Assembly: GCA_041600735.1 (NCBI GenBank)
Contig: JBFIJN010000580.1
Location: 1-5,095, forward strand
Source: Paraliomyxa sp041600735
Lineage (GTDB): Bacteria > Myxococcota_A > Polyangia > Nannocystales > Nannocystaceae
Length of the DNA: 5,095 nt
Direction: 5' to 3'
Shown here: positions 1 to 5,095 of the stretch, piece by piece
How positions within the stretch are numbered: the first letter of the stretch is position 1
Layout: each line of letters begins with the position of its first letter
Notes under the pieces: generated by a model
Database searches by the model: none
Told to the model about the DNA's origin: nothing
What the model saw: the letters and a program-made list of their open reading frames with translations, nothing else
Made by a program: the position numbers and the translations under genes

Positions 1-164
1 CTGCGCACGCACTCGAGCATCGTGGTCTGGATCAGATCTTCGTAGTCGGCCGGCGCCTTGGTGCGAAAGAAGCGATAGAGCGCGTCGAAGTGCCGCTGGT
101 AGAGCGCTGCGCCGGCCCCGTCGTCACCCCCGGCCCACGCGGTCAGCAGTGCCTCGTCATCCAC
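1..164 (-). CDS. ECF-type RNA polymerase sigma factor, N-terminal fragment
   Basis: This gene reads leftward and is cut by the window edge, so only the first 54 codons are present. The protein starts VDDEALLTAW, then has a Gly/Asp-rich stretch (residues 11-18), QRHFDALYRFFRTK (23-36) and YEDLIQTTMLECVR (41-54). This is the layout of sigma-70 region 2 in ECF sigma factors: a short acidic start, the HFDALYRFF helix of region 2.1, and the DL(I/V)Q core-RNA-polymerase-binding motif of region 2.2. Region 4, the DNA-binding part, is outside the window. GTG at 164 is chosen because family members begin a few residues before the 'DEALL.AW' block; an in-frame ATG at 194 would add ten residues (MPWRPSYPGG) that look non-conserved. 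There is no strong Shine-Dalgarno sequence, only a G run directly before GTG. It is divergent from the ALDH operon. Its targets cannot be told from this fragment. Confidence 0.8.
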   Translation of the reverse strand, partial: MDDEALLTAWAGGDDGAGAALYQRHFDALYRFFRTKAPADYEDLIQTTMLECVR

Positions 165-170
165 GCCCCC

Positions 171-199
171 AGGATAGGACGGGCGCCACGGCATGCCCA
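171..199 (-). promoter_or_regulatory. Possible sigma-70-like promoter of the sigma factor gene
   Basis: On the minus strand TGGGCA (199-194) and TATCCT (176-171) are separated by 17 bases. Each matches 4 of 6 consensus positions for -35 and -10. The -10-like box ends six bases before the GTG start, so a transcript from it would begin at or next to the start codon and be leaderless. This rests on pattern only. If the ATG at 194 were the true start, this promoter would be impossible because it would lie inside the gene. Confidence 0.25.
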
Positions 200-330
200 C
201 CCTGGCCGCAGTCGCGCGACACGAGCACGGGAATGACCCACAGCGCCTCGCGCCACGGGGCGCGGCGGGCTCGGAACGGGCGTGGACCAGGCATACCCCG
301 AGAGGCTGGTGGTCCCCGGTCGCCGCCAAG

Positions 331-336
331 TACCAT
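331..336 (+). promoter_or_regulatory. Possible -10 element for the ALDH operon
   Basis: TACCAT matches the conserved TA...T positions of a -10 box and ends eight bases before the chosen ATG at 345. No convincing -35 is visible 16-18 bases upstream. If real, the transcript would be leaderless or nearly so, which would fit the lack of a Shine-Dalgarno sequence before 345. This is weak evidence on its own. Confidence 0.15.
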
Positions 337-344
337 CGCGGCGC

Positions 345-1736
345 ATGCCCGACATCGTCAGCCCGATCGACGACCAGGTCGCCTATTCGTACAACGAGCT
401 CGAAGAGTTCGATGCGCTCGCACGGCTCGACCGCGCGGCCGAGGTCCAGCGCGACTGGCGAGCGGTGCCGCTGTCGCGGCGCATCCAGGTGTGTCGCGAC
501 ATGCTGGCGCGCTACGGCGAATTCGAGGAGCAGTACGCCGAGCAGATCACGCGCATGATGGGCAAGCCGCTGTCGCAATCACGCGGTGAGTTTCGCGGGG
601 GCATGCGCGAGCGCACCAACGCGCTGTGCGAGCTGGCCGAGGCCGCGCTCGCCGATCAGCTGCTGCCAGAGAAGGCCGGCCTGCACCGCTTCATCCGCCG
701 CGAGCCGGTGGGCACGGTGCTCGACATCGCCGCGTGGAACTACCCGCTGCTCATCCCCATCAACGTGGTGGTACCCGCGGTGCTCGCGGGCAACGCGGTG
801 ATGGTCAAGCACGCCCACCAGACCTCGCTCGTCGCCGATCAGCTGGAGCACGCGTTCACGGCCGCTGGGGCCCCCGAGGGGCTGGTGCAGGCGATGCCCA
901 TCGACCACGTGACCGCCGCCGAGATCATCGCCAAGCGCCGCTTTGGCTTCGTCGCGTTCACCGGCTCGGTGCGAGGCGGCCACGAGGTCTACCGCACGGT
1001 CGCCCACGAGAACTTCGTGGGCGTGGGCCTCGAGCTCGGCGGCAAGGACCCGGCGCTGGTGCTCCCCGATTGCGACTTCGACCACGCGGTCGAGAACCTG
1101 GTCGACGGTGCGTTCTACAACGCGGGCCAGAGCTGCTGCGGCATCGAGCGCATCTATGTGCACGCCGATCTCTACGAGCGCTTCGTCGAGGCCTACGTGG
1201 CCAAGACCCGCGAGTACGTGGTGGGCAACCCGCTCGACCCGGCCACCACCCTGGGCCCAGTGGTCGATGCCGGCGCAGCCGAGCGCATCCACGAGCAGAT
1301 CGAGCAGGCGCTCTCGCTGGGCGCGCGAGCGCTGTGCGGCACCGCCGACTTCCCCATGGCCGACCTCGGCCGCTGCTACGTCGCGCCGCACGTGCTCGTC
1401 GACGTGAGCCACGACATGGACGTGATGAGCGAGGAGACGTTCGGTCCGGTGGTGGGCATCATGAAGGTGGCCAGCGTCGACGAGGGCGTGCAGCGCTGCA
1501 ACGACTCGCGCTACGGCCTGACCGCCTCGCTGTGGAGCAAGGATGTCGACCACGCGATCGGCATCATGCGCAGGCTCGAGGCCGGCACCGTGTACCTCAA
1601 CCGCTGCGACTACCTCGATCCGGGCCTCGCGTGGACCGGGATCAAGGACTCGGGCCACGGCGCCTCGCTGTCCGCGCTGGGCTTTCACTCGGTGACCCGC
1701 CCCAAGAGCTTCCACCTGCGTACGGCCACCCGATGA
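345..1736 (+). CDS. NAD(P)+-dependent aldehyde dehydrogenase
   Basis: This 463-residue ALDH-superfamily enzyme is expected to be cytosolic and to oxidise an aldehyde to its carboxylic acid. Visible motifs are: WNYP (131-134) with the conserved Asn132 of the oxyanion hole; the cofactor-binding Lys155 in VMVKHAH; FTGS (205-208) of the Rossmann fold; ELGGK with general-base Glu230; GQSCCGIER with the nucleophile at Cys264 beside a second Cys265; EETFGPV (363-369); and a C-terminal tail, WTGIKDSGHG to TRPKSFHLR. The Cys-Cys pair and the RPKSFHL ending suggest a less-studied ALDH subfamily rather than betaine-aldehyde or succinate-semialdehyde dehydrogenase. ATG 345 is preferred because 'VSPID' normally lies a few residues from the start; GTG 282 would add 21 atypical residues. 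The stop overlaps the next gene's start (ATGA). Given the neighbouring ligase and alcohol dehydrogenase, a gamma-glutamylamino-aldehyde is the likely substrate (inference). Confidence 0.93.
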   Translation: MPDIVSPIDDQVAYSYNELEEFDALARLDRAAEVQRDWRAVPLSRRIQVCRDMLARYGEFEEQYAEQITRMMGKPLSQSRGEFRGGMRERTNALCELAEAALADQLLPEKAGLHRFIRREPVGTVLDIAAWNYPLLIPINVVVPAVLAGNAVMVKHAHQTSLVADQLEHAFTAAGAPEGLVQAMPIDHVTAAEIIAKRRFGFVAFTGSVRGGHEVYRTVAHENFVGVGLELGGKDPALVLPDCDFDHAVENLVDGAFYNAGQSCCGIERIYVHADLYERFVEAYVAKTREYVVGNPLDPATTLGPVVDAGAAERIHEQIEQALSLGARALCGTADFPMADLGRCYVAPHVLVDVSHDMDVMSEETFGPVVGIMKVASVDEGVQRCNDSRYGLTASLWSKDVDHAIGIMRRLEAGTVYLNRCDYLDPGLAWTGIKDSGHGASLSALGFHSVTRPKSFHLRTATR

Positions 1737-3121
1737 CCGACACGATCCCCCACCTCACCCTCCCGCCTCAGAACGCCGTCGAGCTCGACCGCATGCTCGA
1801 CCAGAATGGGGTGCGCCATCACAAGCTCGGCGTGTTCGACATCGATGGGGTGCTGCGCGGCAAGTACGTCGATCGCAGCAAGCTCCTGTCGAGCTTGGAT
1901 CACGGCCTCGGGTTCTGCGACGTGGTGGTGGGCTGGGACAGCAACGATCAGCTCTACGACAACACCACGGTGTCGGGCTGGCAGACCGGCTATCGCGACG
2001 CACCGATCCGGCTCGATCCCACGACCGCGCGCCTGCTGCCGTTCGAGCCCGACACGGTGCTCCTCATCGGCGGGTTCGCGGGCGACTACGAGGCGGTGTG
2101 CCCCCGCGCCGTGCTGCGCCGCACGCTCGAGCGCGCGGCTGGGCTGGGCTACACGGCCAAGGCCGCGCTCGAGTACGAGTTCTTCGTGTTCGACGAGACC
2201 CCGCACAGCGTGCGCGAGAAGGGCTACCGCAACCTGCGGCCGTTCACCCCGGGCATGTTCGGCTACTCGGTGCTGCGCAACACCGTGCACCACGAGATCT
2301 ACCACGAGCTGCTCGACACGATGGCCGCGATGGACTGTCGGATCGAGGGTCTCCACACCGAGACCGGCCCCGGAGTGATCGAGGCCGCGCTGCTCTACGA
2401 CGACGCTGCGCAGGCCGCCGACAAGGCCGCGCTGTTCAAGACGTTCACCAAGGTGCTGTTCCAGCGGCGCGGCCTGATGGCCACGTTCATGGCCAAGTGG
2501 AGCAACCAGTACCCCGGGCAGAGCGGGCACATCCACGTGTCGCTGGGCGACCGCGCCACCGGCCGCAACGTGCTGCACGACCCCGACGGCGAGGACGAGC
2601 TCAGCGACGTGATGCGGTGGTTCTTGGCCGGGCAGGTGCGCTACATGCCCGAGCTGCTGGCGATGGTGTGCAGCACCGTCAATGCCTACCGGCGGCTGAT
2701 TCCGGGGGCGTGGGCGCCCACCCACGCGAACTGGGCCATCGACAACCGCACCACGGCAATCCGGGCGATCCCCGCCGGTCCCAAGGGCACCCGCAGCGAG
2801 TACCGGGTCGGGCCGGCCGATGCCAACCCCTACCTCGCGCTCGCGGCCGCGATCGGCTCGGGCTTGCGCGGCATCGAAGAGCGGCTCACGCTGCGGGCGC
2901 GCGTGCAGGGCAACGGCTACGAGAACCCCGGCGAGGGCGCGCGCGCGCTGCCGGGCACGCTGCGCGAGGCCACCGCGCTGTTCCGCGAGTCGGCCGTGGC
3001 GCGCGATCTGTTCGGCGACACGTTCGTCGATCACTTCGCCGCCACCCGCGACTGGGACGACCGCGAGAACCGCAAGCACATCAGTGACTGGGACCTCGCC
3101 CGCTACTTCGAGATCATCTGA
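1733..3121 (+). CDS. Glutamine synthetase family ligase, probable gamma-glutamylamine synthetase
   Basis: This 462-residue protein has the full glutamine synthetase catalytic domain. Metal and glutamate residues are visible in EYEFF (Glu147, Glu149), HTETGPGVIE (Glu210, Glu217) and SGHIHVSL (His266, His268). Substrate and phosphate arginines are in NAYRRLIPG (Arg321) and NRTTAIR (Arg339), and SEYRVGPADANPYL (Glu356, Arg358) closes the site. True GlnA enzymes carry FDGSS, with the ammonium-binding Asp, in the N-terminal domain; here the region reads VVVGWDSNDQLYDN (64-77). The NLYDLP adenylylation loop is also replaced, by GNGYENPGEGARALP (393-407). Both changes are typical of PuuA/IpuC/GlnA4-type enzymes, which use ATP to join the gamma-carboxyl of glutamate to an organic amine through a gamma-glutamyl phosphate. 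Start ATG 1733 overlaps the ALDH stop by four bases and has no own Shine-Dalgarno, so translation is probably coupled. The amine is unknown; an amino alcohol is favoured by context over a polyamine. Confidence 0.9.
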   Translation: MTDTIPHLTLPPQNAVELDRMLDQNGVRHHKLGVFDIDGVLRGKYVDRSKLLSSLDHGLGFCDVVVGWDSNDQLYDNTTVSGWQTGYRDAPIRLDPTTARLLPFEPDTVLLIGGFAGDYEAVCPRAVLRRTLERAAGLGYTAKAALEYEFFVFDETPHSVREKGYRNLRPFTPGMFGYSVLRNTVHHEIYHELLDTMAAMDCRIEGLHTETGPGVIEAALLYDDAAQAADKAALFKTFTKVLFQRRGLMATFMAKWSNQYPGQSGHIHVSLGDRATGRNVLHDPDGEDELSDVMRWFLAGQVRYMPELLAMVCSTVNAYRRLIPGAWAPTHANWAIDNRTTAIRAIPAGPKGTRSEYRVGPADANPYLALAAAIGSGLRGIEERLTLRARVQGNGYENPGEGARALPGTLREATALFRESAVARDLFGDTFVDHFAATRDWDDRENRKHISDWDLARYFEII

Positions 3122-3132
3122 CCCCACCCCCC

Positions 3133-3138
3133 AAGAGG
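3133..3138 (+). promoter_or_regulatory. Ribosome binding site of the alcohol dehydrogenase
   Basis: AAGAGG lies eight bases before ATG 3147 and is the clearest Shine-Dalgarno sequence in the window. It fixes the alcohol dehydrogenase start, although the reading frame stays open for 109 codons upstream into the ligase gene. It sits in the 25-base gap after the ligase stop, following a C-rich run. Confidence 0.75.
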
Positions 3139-3146
3139 CCAACACC

Positions 3147-4337
3147 ATGAGCCAAGCCAGTGCGCCCCGCGGCAACTTCAACTACCCCACCGCCTACCGC
3201 ATCGGCTGCGGCCGGCGGACCGAGCTCCCCGCCGCCTGCAAGGAGCTGAGCATCCGCCGCCCGCTGGTGGTCACCGACCCCGGCGTGGCCAAGCTCGACT
3301 GGTTCCACGCAATCGTCGACTCGCTGCGCGACGCGGGCTTGCAGGTGGCGTTCTTCGACGCGGTGCCGGCCAACCCCGACGGCGCGTGCGTGCAGGCGGG
3401 CGTGGCCGCGTACCGCAGCGGAGAGCACGACGGGGTGGTGCTCGTGGGCGGCGGCTCGGCGATGGACGCGGGCAAGTGCGTGGCGCTGCTCTCGGGCAAC
3501 AAGGGCTCGGTGTTCGACTACGAAGACGTGGGCGACAACTGGCTGCGGGCCGACCCGGCCGAGATCGCGCCGATCGTGGCCGTGCCCACCACCGCGGGCA
3601 CCGGCTCCGAGGTCGGGCGCGCCAGCGTGATCGTCGACGAGCGCGACCACAACAAGAAGATCATCTTCCACCCCAAGATGCAGCCGGGGCTGGTGATCGC
3701 GGATCCAGAGCTCACCGTCGGGCTCTCGCCCTACATCACCGCGGCCACCGGCATGGACGCGCTCGCGCACTGCTTCGAGGCGTTCTGCGCCCCCGGCTAC
3801 CACCCCATGGCCGACGGCATCGCGCTCGAGGGCATGTGGCTCATCCGTCATCACCTGCCGCGAGCGTTCGCCAACGGCAACGACCTCGAGAGCCGCACGA
3901 ACATGATGATGGCGGCGTCGATGGGTGCGACCGCGTTCCAGAAGGGGCTGGGGATGGTGCACAGCCTCTCGCATCCGCTGGGAGGCGCGACCGGCATCCA
4001 CCACGGGCTGGCGAATGCGATCTTCCTGCCCTACGTGATGGAGTTCAATCGCGACGTGATCGAGGAGAAGATGGATGCGCTCGCGCGGGTGATCGATCTG
4101 CCCACGCGCGGGTTCGACGGGGTGATGAAGTGGATGCTCGAGCTGCGCGCGAGCCTCGGGCTGCCGCACACCCTCGCGGGCGCGGCCAAGGGCTTCGACG
4201 CGGCGATGGCCAAGCGCCTCGCCCCGCTCGCGGCCAAGGATCCCTCGCAGGGCACCAACCCCAAGCCGGCCACCGAGGCCGAGCTCGAGGTGGTGTTCCT
4301 CAAGGCTTGGCGGGGCGAGCTGGCGCACCAGGGCTGA
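3147..4337 (+). CDS. Iron-type (group III) NAD(P)-dependent alcohol dehydrogenase
   Basis: This 396-residue protein has the two-domain group III alcohol dehydrogenase fold and the usual family length. The N-terminal half binds the dinucleotide: GGGSAMDAGK (101-110), then PTTAGTGSEVG (147-157). The C-terminal helical half holds the metal ligands: Asp204 and His208 in GMDALAHCFEAF, His272 in GMVHSLSHPLGG, and His286 in IHHGLANAIFLP. The 14-residue spacing between the last two matches His263 and His277 of E. coli FucO. All four ligands are present, so the enzyme should be active, probably with Fe(II); some relatives use Zn(II). It is the third gene of the operon, 25 bases after the ligase, with its own Shine-Dalgarno. 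In this context it probably oxidises the hydroxyl of a gamma-glutamylated amino alcohol to the aldehyde used by the first gene's product. The family is broad, so the specific alcohol cannot be read from the sequence. Confidence 0.93.
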   Translation: MSQASAPRGNFNYPTAYRIGCGRRTELPAACKELSIRRPLVVTDPGVAKLDWFHAIVDSLRDAGLQVAFFDAVPANPDGACVQAGVAAYRSGEHDGVVLVGGGSAMDAGKCVALLSGNKGSVFDYEDVGDNWLRADPAEIAPIVAVPTTAGTGSEVGRASVIVDERDHNKKIIFHPKMQPGLVIADPELTVGLSPYITAATGMDALAHCFEAFCAPGYHPMADGIALEGMWLIRHHLPRAFANGNDLESRTNMMMAASMGATAFQKGLGMVHSLSHPLGGATGIHHGLANAIFLPYVMEFNRDVIEEKMDALARVIDLPTRGFDGVMKWMLELRASLGLPHTLAGAAKGFDAAMAKRLAPLAAKDPSQGTNPKPATEAELEVVFLKAWRGELAHQG

Positions 4338-4355
4338 GGCCGCCAGACCGAGATC

Positions 4356-4378
4356 CGCGGGTCGAGCGTTGGCCCGCG
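4356..4378 (+). terminator. Hairpin between alcohol dehydrogenase and lipoprotein genes
   Basis: CGCGGGTCGA (4356-4365) can pair with TTGGCCCGCG (4369-4378) around a 3-base GCG loop. This gives a 10-bp stem with eight Watson-Crick and two G-U pairs. The stem begins 18 bases after the operon's last stop and ends two bases before the lipoprotein GTG. No T tract follows, so it is not a classic intrinsic terminator. It could protect the 3' end of the operon mRNA, help termination, or hide the ribosome binding region of the next gene. GC-rich DNA forms such stems by chance fairly often. Confidence 0.4.
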
Positions 4379-4380
4379 CG

Positions 4381-5095
4381 GTGCACGGACTACGGCATCT
4401 CCTCGTAGCCTGCGTCGGACTGGCGCTCGCGAGCTGCGCAAATCCCGCAGAGCCCGCTGCCGCCCCCGAGGCGCCATTCGAGAGCGAGTACGCCGTCGCG
4501 CGGAAGCAGGCGACCGCCGCCGCAACCGCGCCGGTCCTCACGATCGTCGCCGAGGTCGCGCCCGAGCCCGAGCCCGAGGCCGCGCCCGAGCCCGAGCCCG
4601 AGCCCACTCCCTTCGAAGGTCTGCAGCGAGTACGCGTGTCGGAGCTGATCGCCGAGCTCGATCGCGTGGCCGACGAGCTCGCCGAGCTCCCCACCGTGCG
4701 CGCCGACTACGACGCCCTCGTGCTCGCCCACGGCCTCACCGACACCGAGCGGCTCTACCGCGACTACGTGCGCATCAAGCTCGCGTTCGAGAGCACCCGC
4801 GACGGGGGCCTGTGGCACCTGCAGTGGGACATCACCAACGAGAAGCCCAACTCCGAGCAGATCTGGCGCCAGTGGAAGCGCGCCAAGGTGCCCGCCAGCG
4901 ACGCGACGCCCACGGCGATCGCGGAGTGCGACGAGCTCTCGGCCCTGTTCGCGTTCATCGTGGCCCAGCTCGGCGTGCGGCACGTGGGCCTCTACTGGCC
5001 CACGTGGAATCACGTGGTCGCGGTGTGGACCGTGACGAAGGACCAGGAGAAGCCGGTGCGCATCGTGGTGCCCACCTCGCAGATCTTCCTCACCC
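4381..5095 (+). CDS. Predicted lipoprotein, possible Cys-His (transglutaminase-like) domain, C-terminus cut
   Basis: The frame is open from GTG 4381 to the window edge (238 codons, no stop). The start is (M)HGLRH, a hydrophobic stretch LLVACVGLALA (7-17) and a good lipobox L-A-S-C with the lipidated Cys19, so the protein should be exported and anchored in a membrane. A low-complexity linker follows, with two copies of an A-P-E-P-E-P-E block (residues 60-75). An acidic helical region (81-103) and a Trp-rich globular part (from about 120) come next. In the globular part, ECDELSALFAFIVAQLGVRH (182-201) then GLYWPTWNHVVAVW (203-216) resemble the Cys-helix and His-strand of transglutaminase/papain-like folds, with Cys183 and His211 as candidate catalytic residues; the third residue is not identified. 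The start could instead be TTG 4369; neither has a good Shine-Dalgarno sequence. It is probably not functionally part of the upstream operon. I cannot name a family with certainty. Confidence 0.75.
   Translation, partial: MHGLRHLLVACVGLALASCANPAEPAAAPEAPFESEYAVARKQATAAATAPVLTIVAEVAPEPEPEAAPEPEPEPTPFEGLQRVRVSELIAELDRVADELAELPTVRADYDALVLAHGLTDTERLYRDYVRIKLAFESTRDGGLWHLQWDITNEKPNSEQIWRQWKRAKVPASDATPTAIAECDELSALFAFIVAQLGVRHVGLYWPTWNHVVAVWTVTKDQEKPVRIVVPTSQIFLT
4555..4602 (+). repeat. Two tandem 24-bp repeats encoding a Pro-Glu linker
   Basis: Each unit is GYCGCG followed by three CCCGAG hexamers (4555-4578 and 4579-4602). The copies differ at one base (T/C at position 2 of the unit). The hexamer is itself a short tandem repeat coding Pro-Glu. 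The units encode VAPEPEPE and AAPEPEPE, the extended linker between the lipidated N-terminus and the globular part of the lipoprotein. Because the unit length is a multiple of three, copy-number change would alter linker length without breaking the frame. Confidence 0.85.

Noticed and set aside
165..194. In-frame ATG at 194 (minus strand) as the start of the sigma factor
   Set aside because: It adds MPWRPSYPGG, which is not typical of ECF sigma factors; GTG 164 gives the usual acidic 'DDEALL' start.
284..315. Inverted repeat GGACCA (284-289) and TGGTCC (310-315) as an operator
   Set aside because: The arms are only six bases with a 20-base spacer, which is expected by chance in this GC-rich sequence; no regulator points to it.
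282..344. In-frame GTG start at 282 for the aldehyde dehydrogenase, adding 21 residues
   Set aside because: The added segment (VDQAYPERLVVPGRRQVPSRR) does not look like an ALDH N-terminus, while ATG 345 puts 'VSPID' at the normal distance. The GGAACGGG before 282 is a fair Shine-Dalgarno candidate, so this is preferred against, not excluded.
626..1732. Very long upstream extension of the ligase frame
   Set aside because: The 369 extra codons give an Arg/Gly/Pro/His-rich translation that is a shifted reading of the aldehyde dehydrogenase; the real start is ATG 1733.
2820..3146. Upstream extension of the alcohol dehydrogenase frame
   Set aside because: It is an out-of-frame reading of the ligase rich in Arg/Ser/Ala; the Shine-Dalgarno at 3133-3138 and the family length support ATG 3147.
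345..4337. Polyamine (putrescine) degradation of the Puu type
   Set aside because: A Puu pathway would need a PuuB-type FAD amine oxidase, and there is none here; the alcohol dehydrogenase instead fits an amino alcohol. It is not fully excluded because other genes may lie outside the window.
4555..4602. Minus-strand Gly-Leu repeat protein opposite the Pro-Glu linker
   Set aside because: It is only the complement of the CCCGAG repeats; the plus-strand lipoprotein has a signal sequence, lipobox and a plausible domain.
579..4694. Long open frames on the minus strand opposite the operon, including ones of about 380-530 codons
   Set aside because: Their translations are His/Arg/Val/Ala-rich with no recognisable motifs. 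They are the usual result of high third-position GC opposite real genes.

Overview
This is a GC-rich bacterial window (roughly 70% G+C by eye) with dense coding and strong third-position G/C bias. The style of the partial sigma factor at the left edge and of the Pro-Glu-rich lipoprotein at the right edge suggests a myxobacterium (Myxococcota, perhaps the Nannocystis side). That placement is an inference from protein style and base composition, not from a marker gene.

Layout. (1) Bases 1-164, minus strand: N-terminal 54 codons of an ECF-type RNA polymerase sigma factor that runs off the left edge. (2) Bases 165-344: divergent intergenic region, with a promoter-like hexamer close to the start codon of each flanking gene. 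(3) Bases 345-4337, plus strand: a tight three-gene operon of aldehyde dehydrogenase (ALDH), a glutamine-synthetase-family ligase that overlaps it by ATGA, and, 25 bases further on, an iron-type group III alcohol dehydrogenase with a clear ribosome binding site. (4) Bases 4338-4380: short gap filled largely by a 10-bp hairpin. (5) Bases 4381-5095, plus strand: a lipoprotein that runs off the right edge, with a Pro-Glu linker encoded by a 24-bp tandem duplication and a possible Cys-His hydrolase-like domain.

How the genes may work together. The ligase keeps the catalytic residues of glutamine synthetase but lacks the FDGSS ammonium-site motif and the adenylylation loop, as expected for a gamma-glutamyl-amine (PuuA/IpuC/GlnA4-like) synthetase. 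Joined to one alcohol dehydrogenase and one aldehyde dehydrogenase, the simplest reading is catabolism of an amino alcohol such as ethanolamine or alaninol. The amine is capped with glutamate, the alcohol is oxidised to aldehyde and then acid, and a gamma-glutamyl hydrolase encoded elsewhere releases the amino acid. The substrate is not shown by the sequence. The sigma factor and lipoprotein are probably unrelated neighbours, although the divergent sigma factor could share control with the operon.
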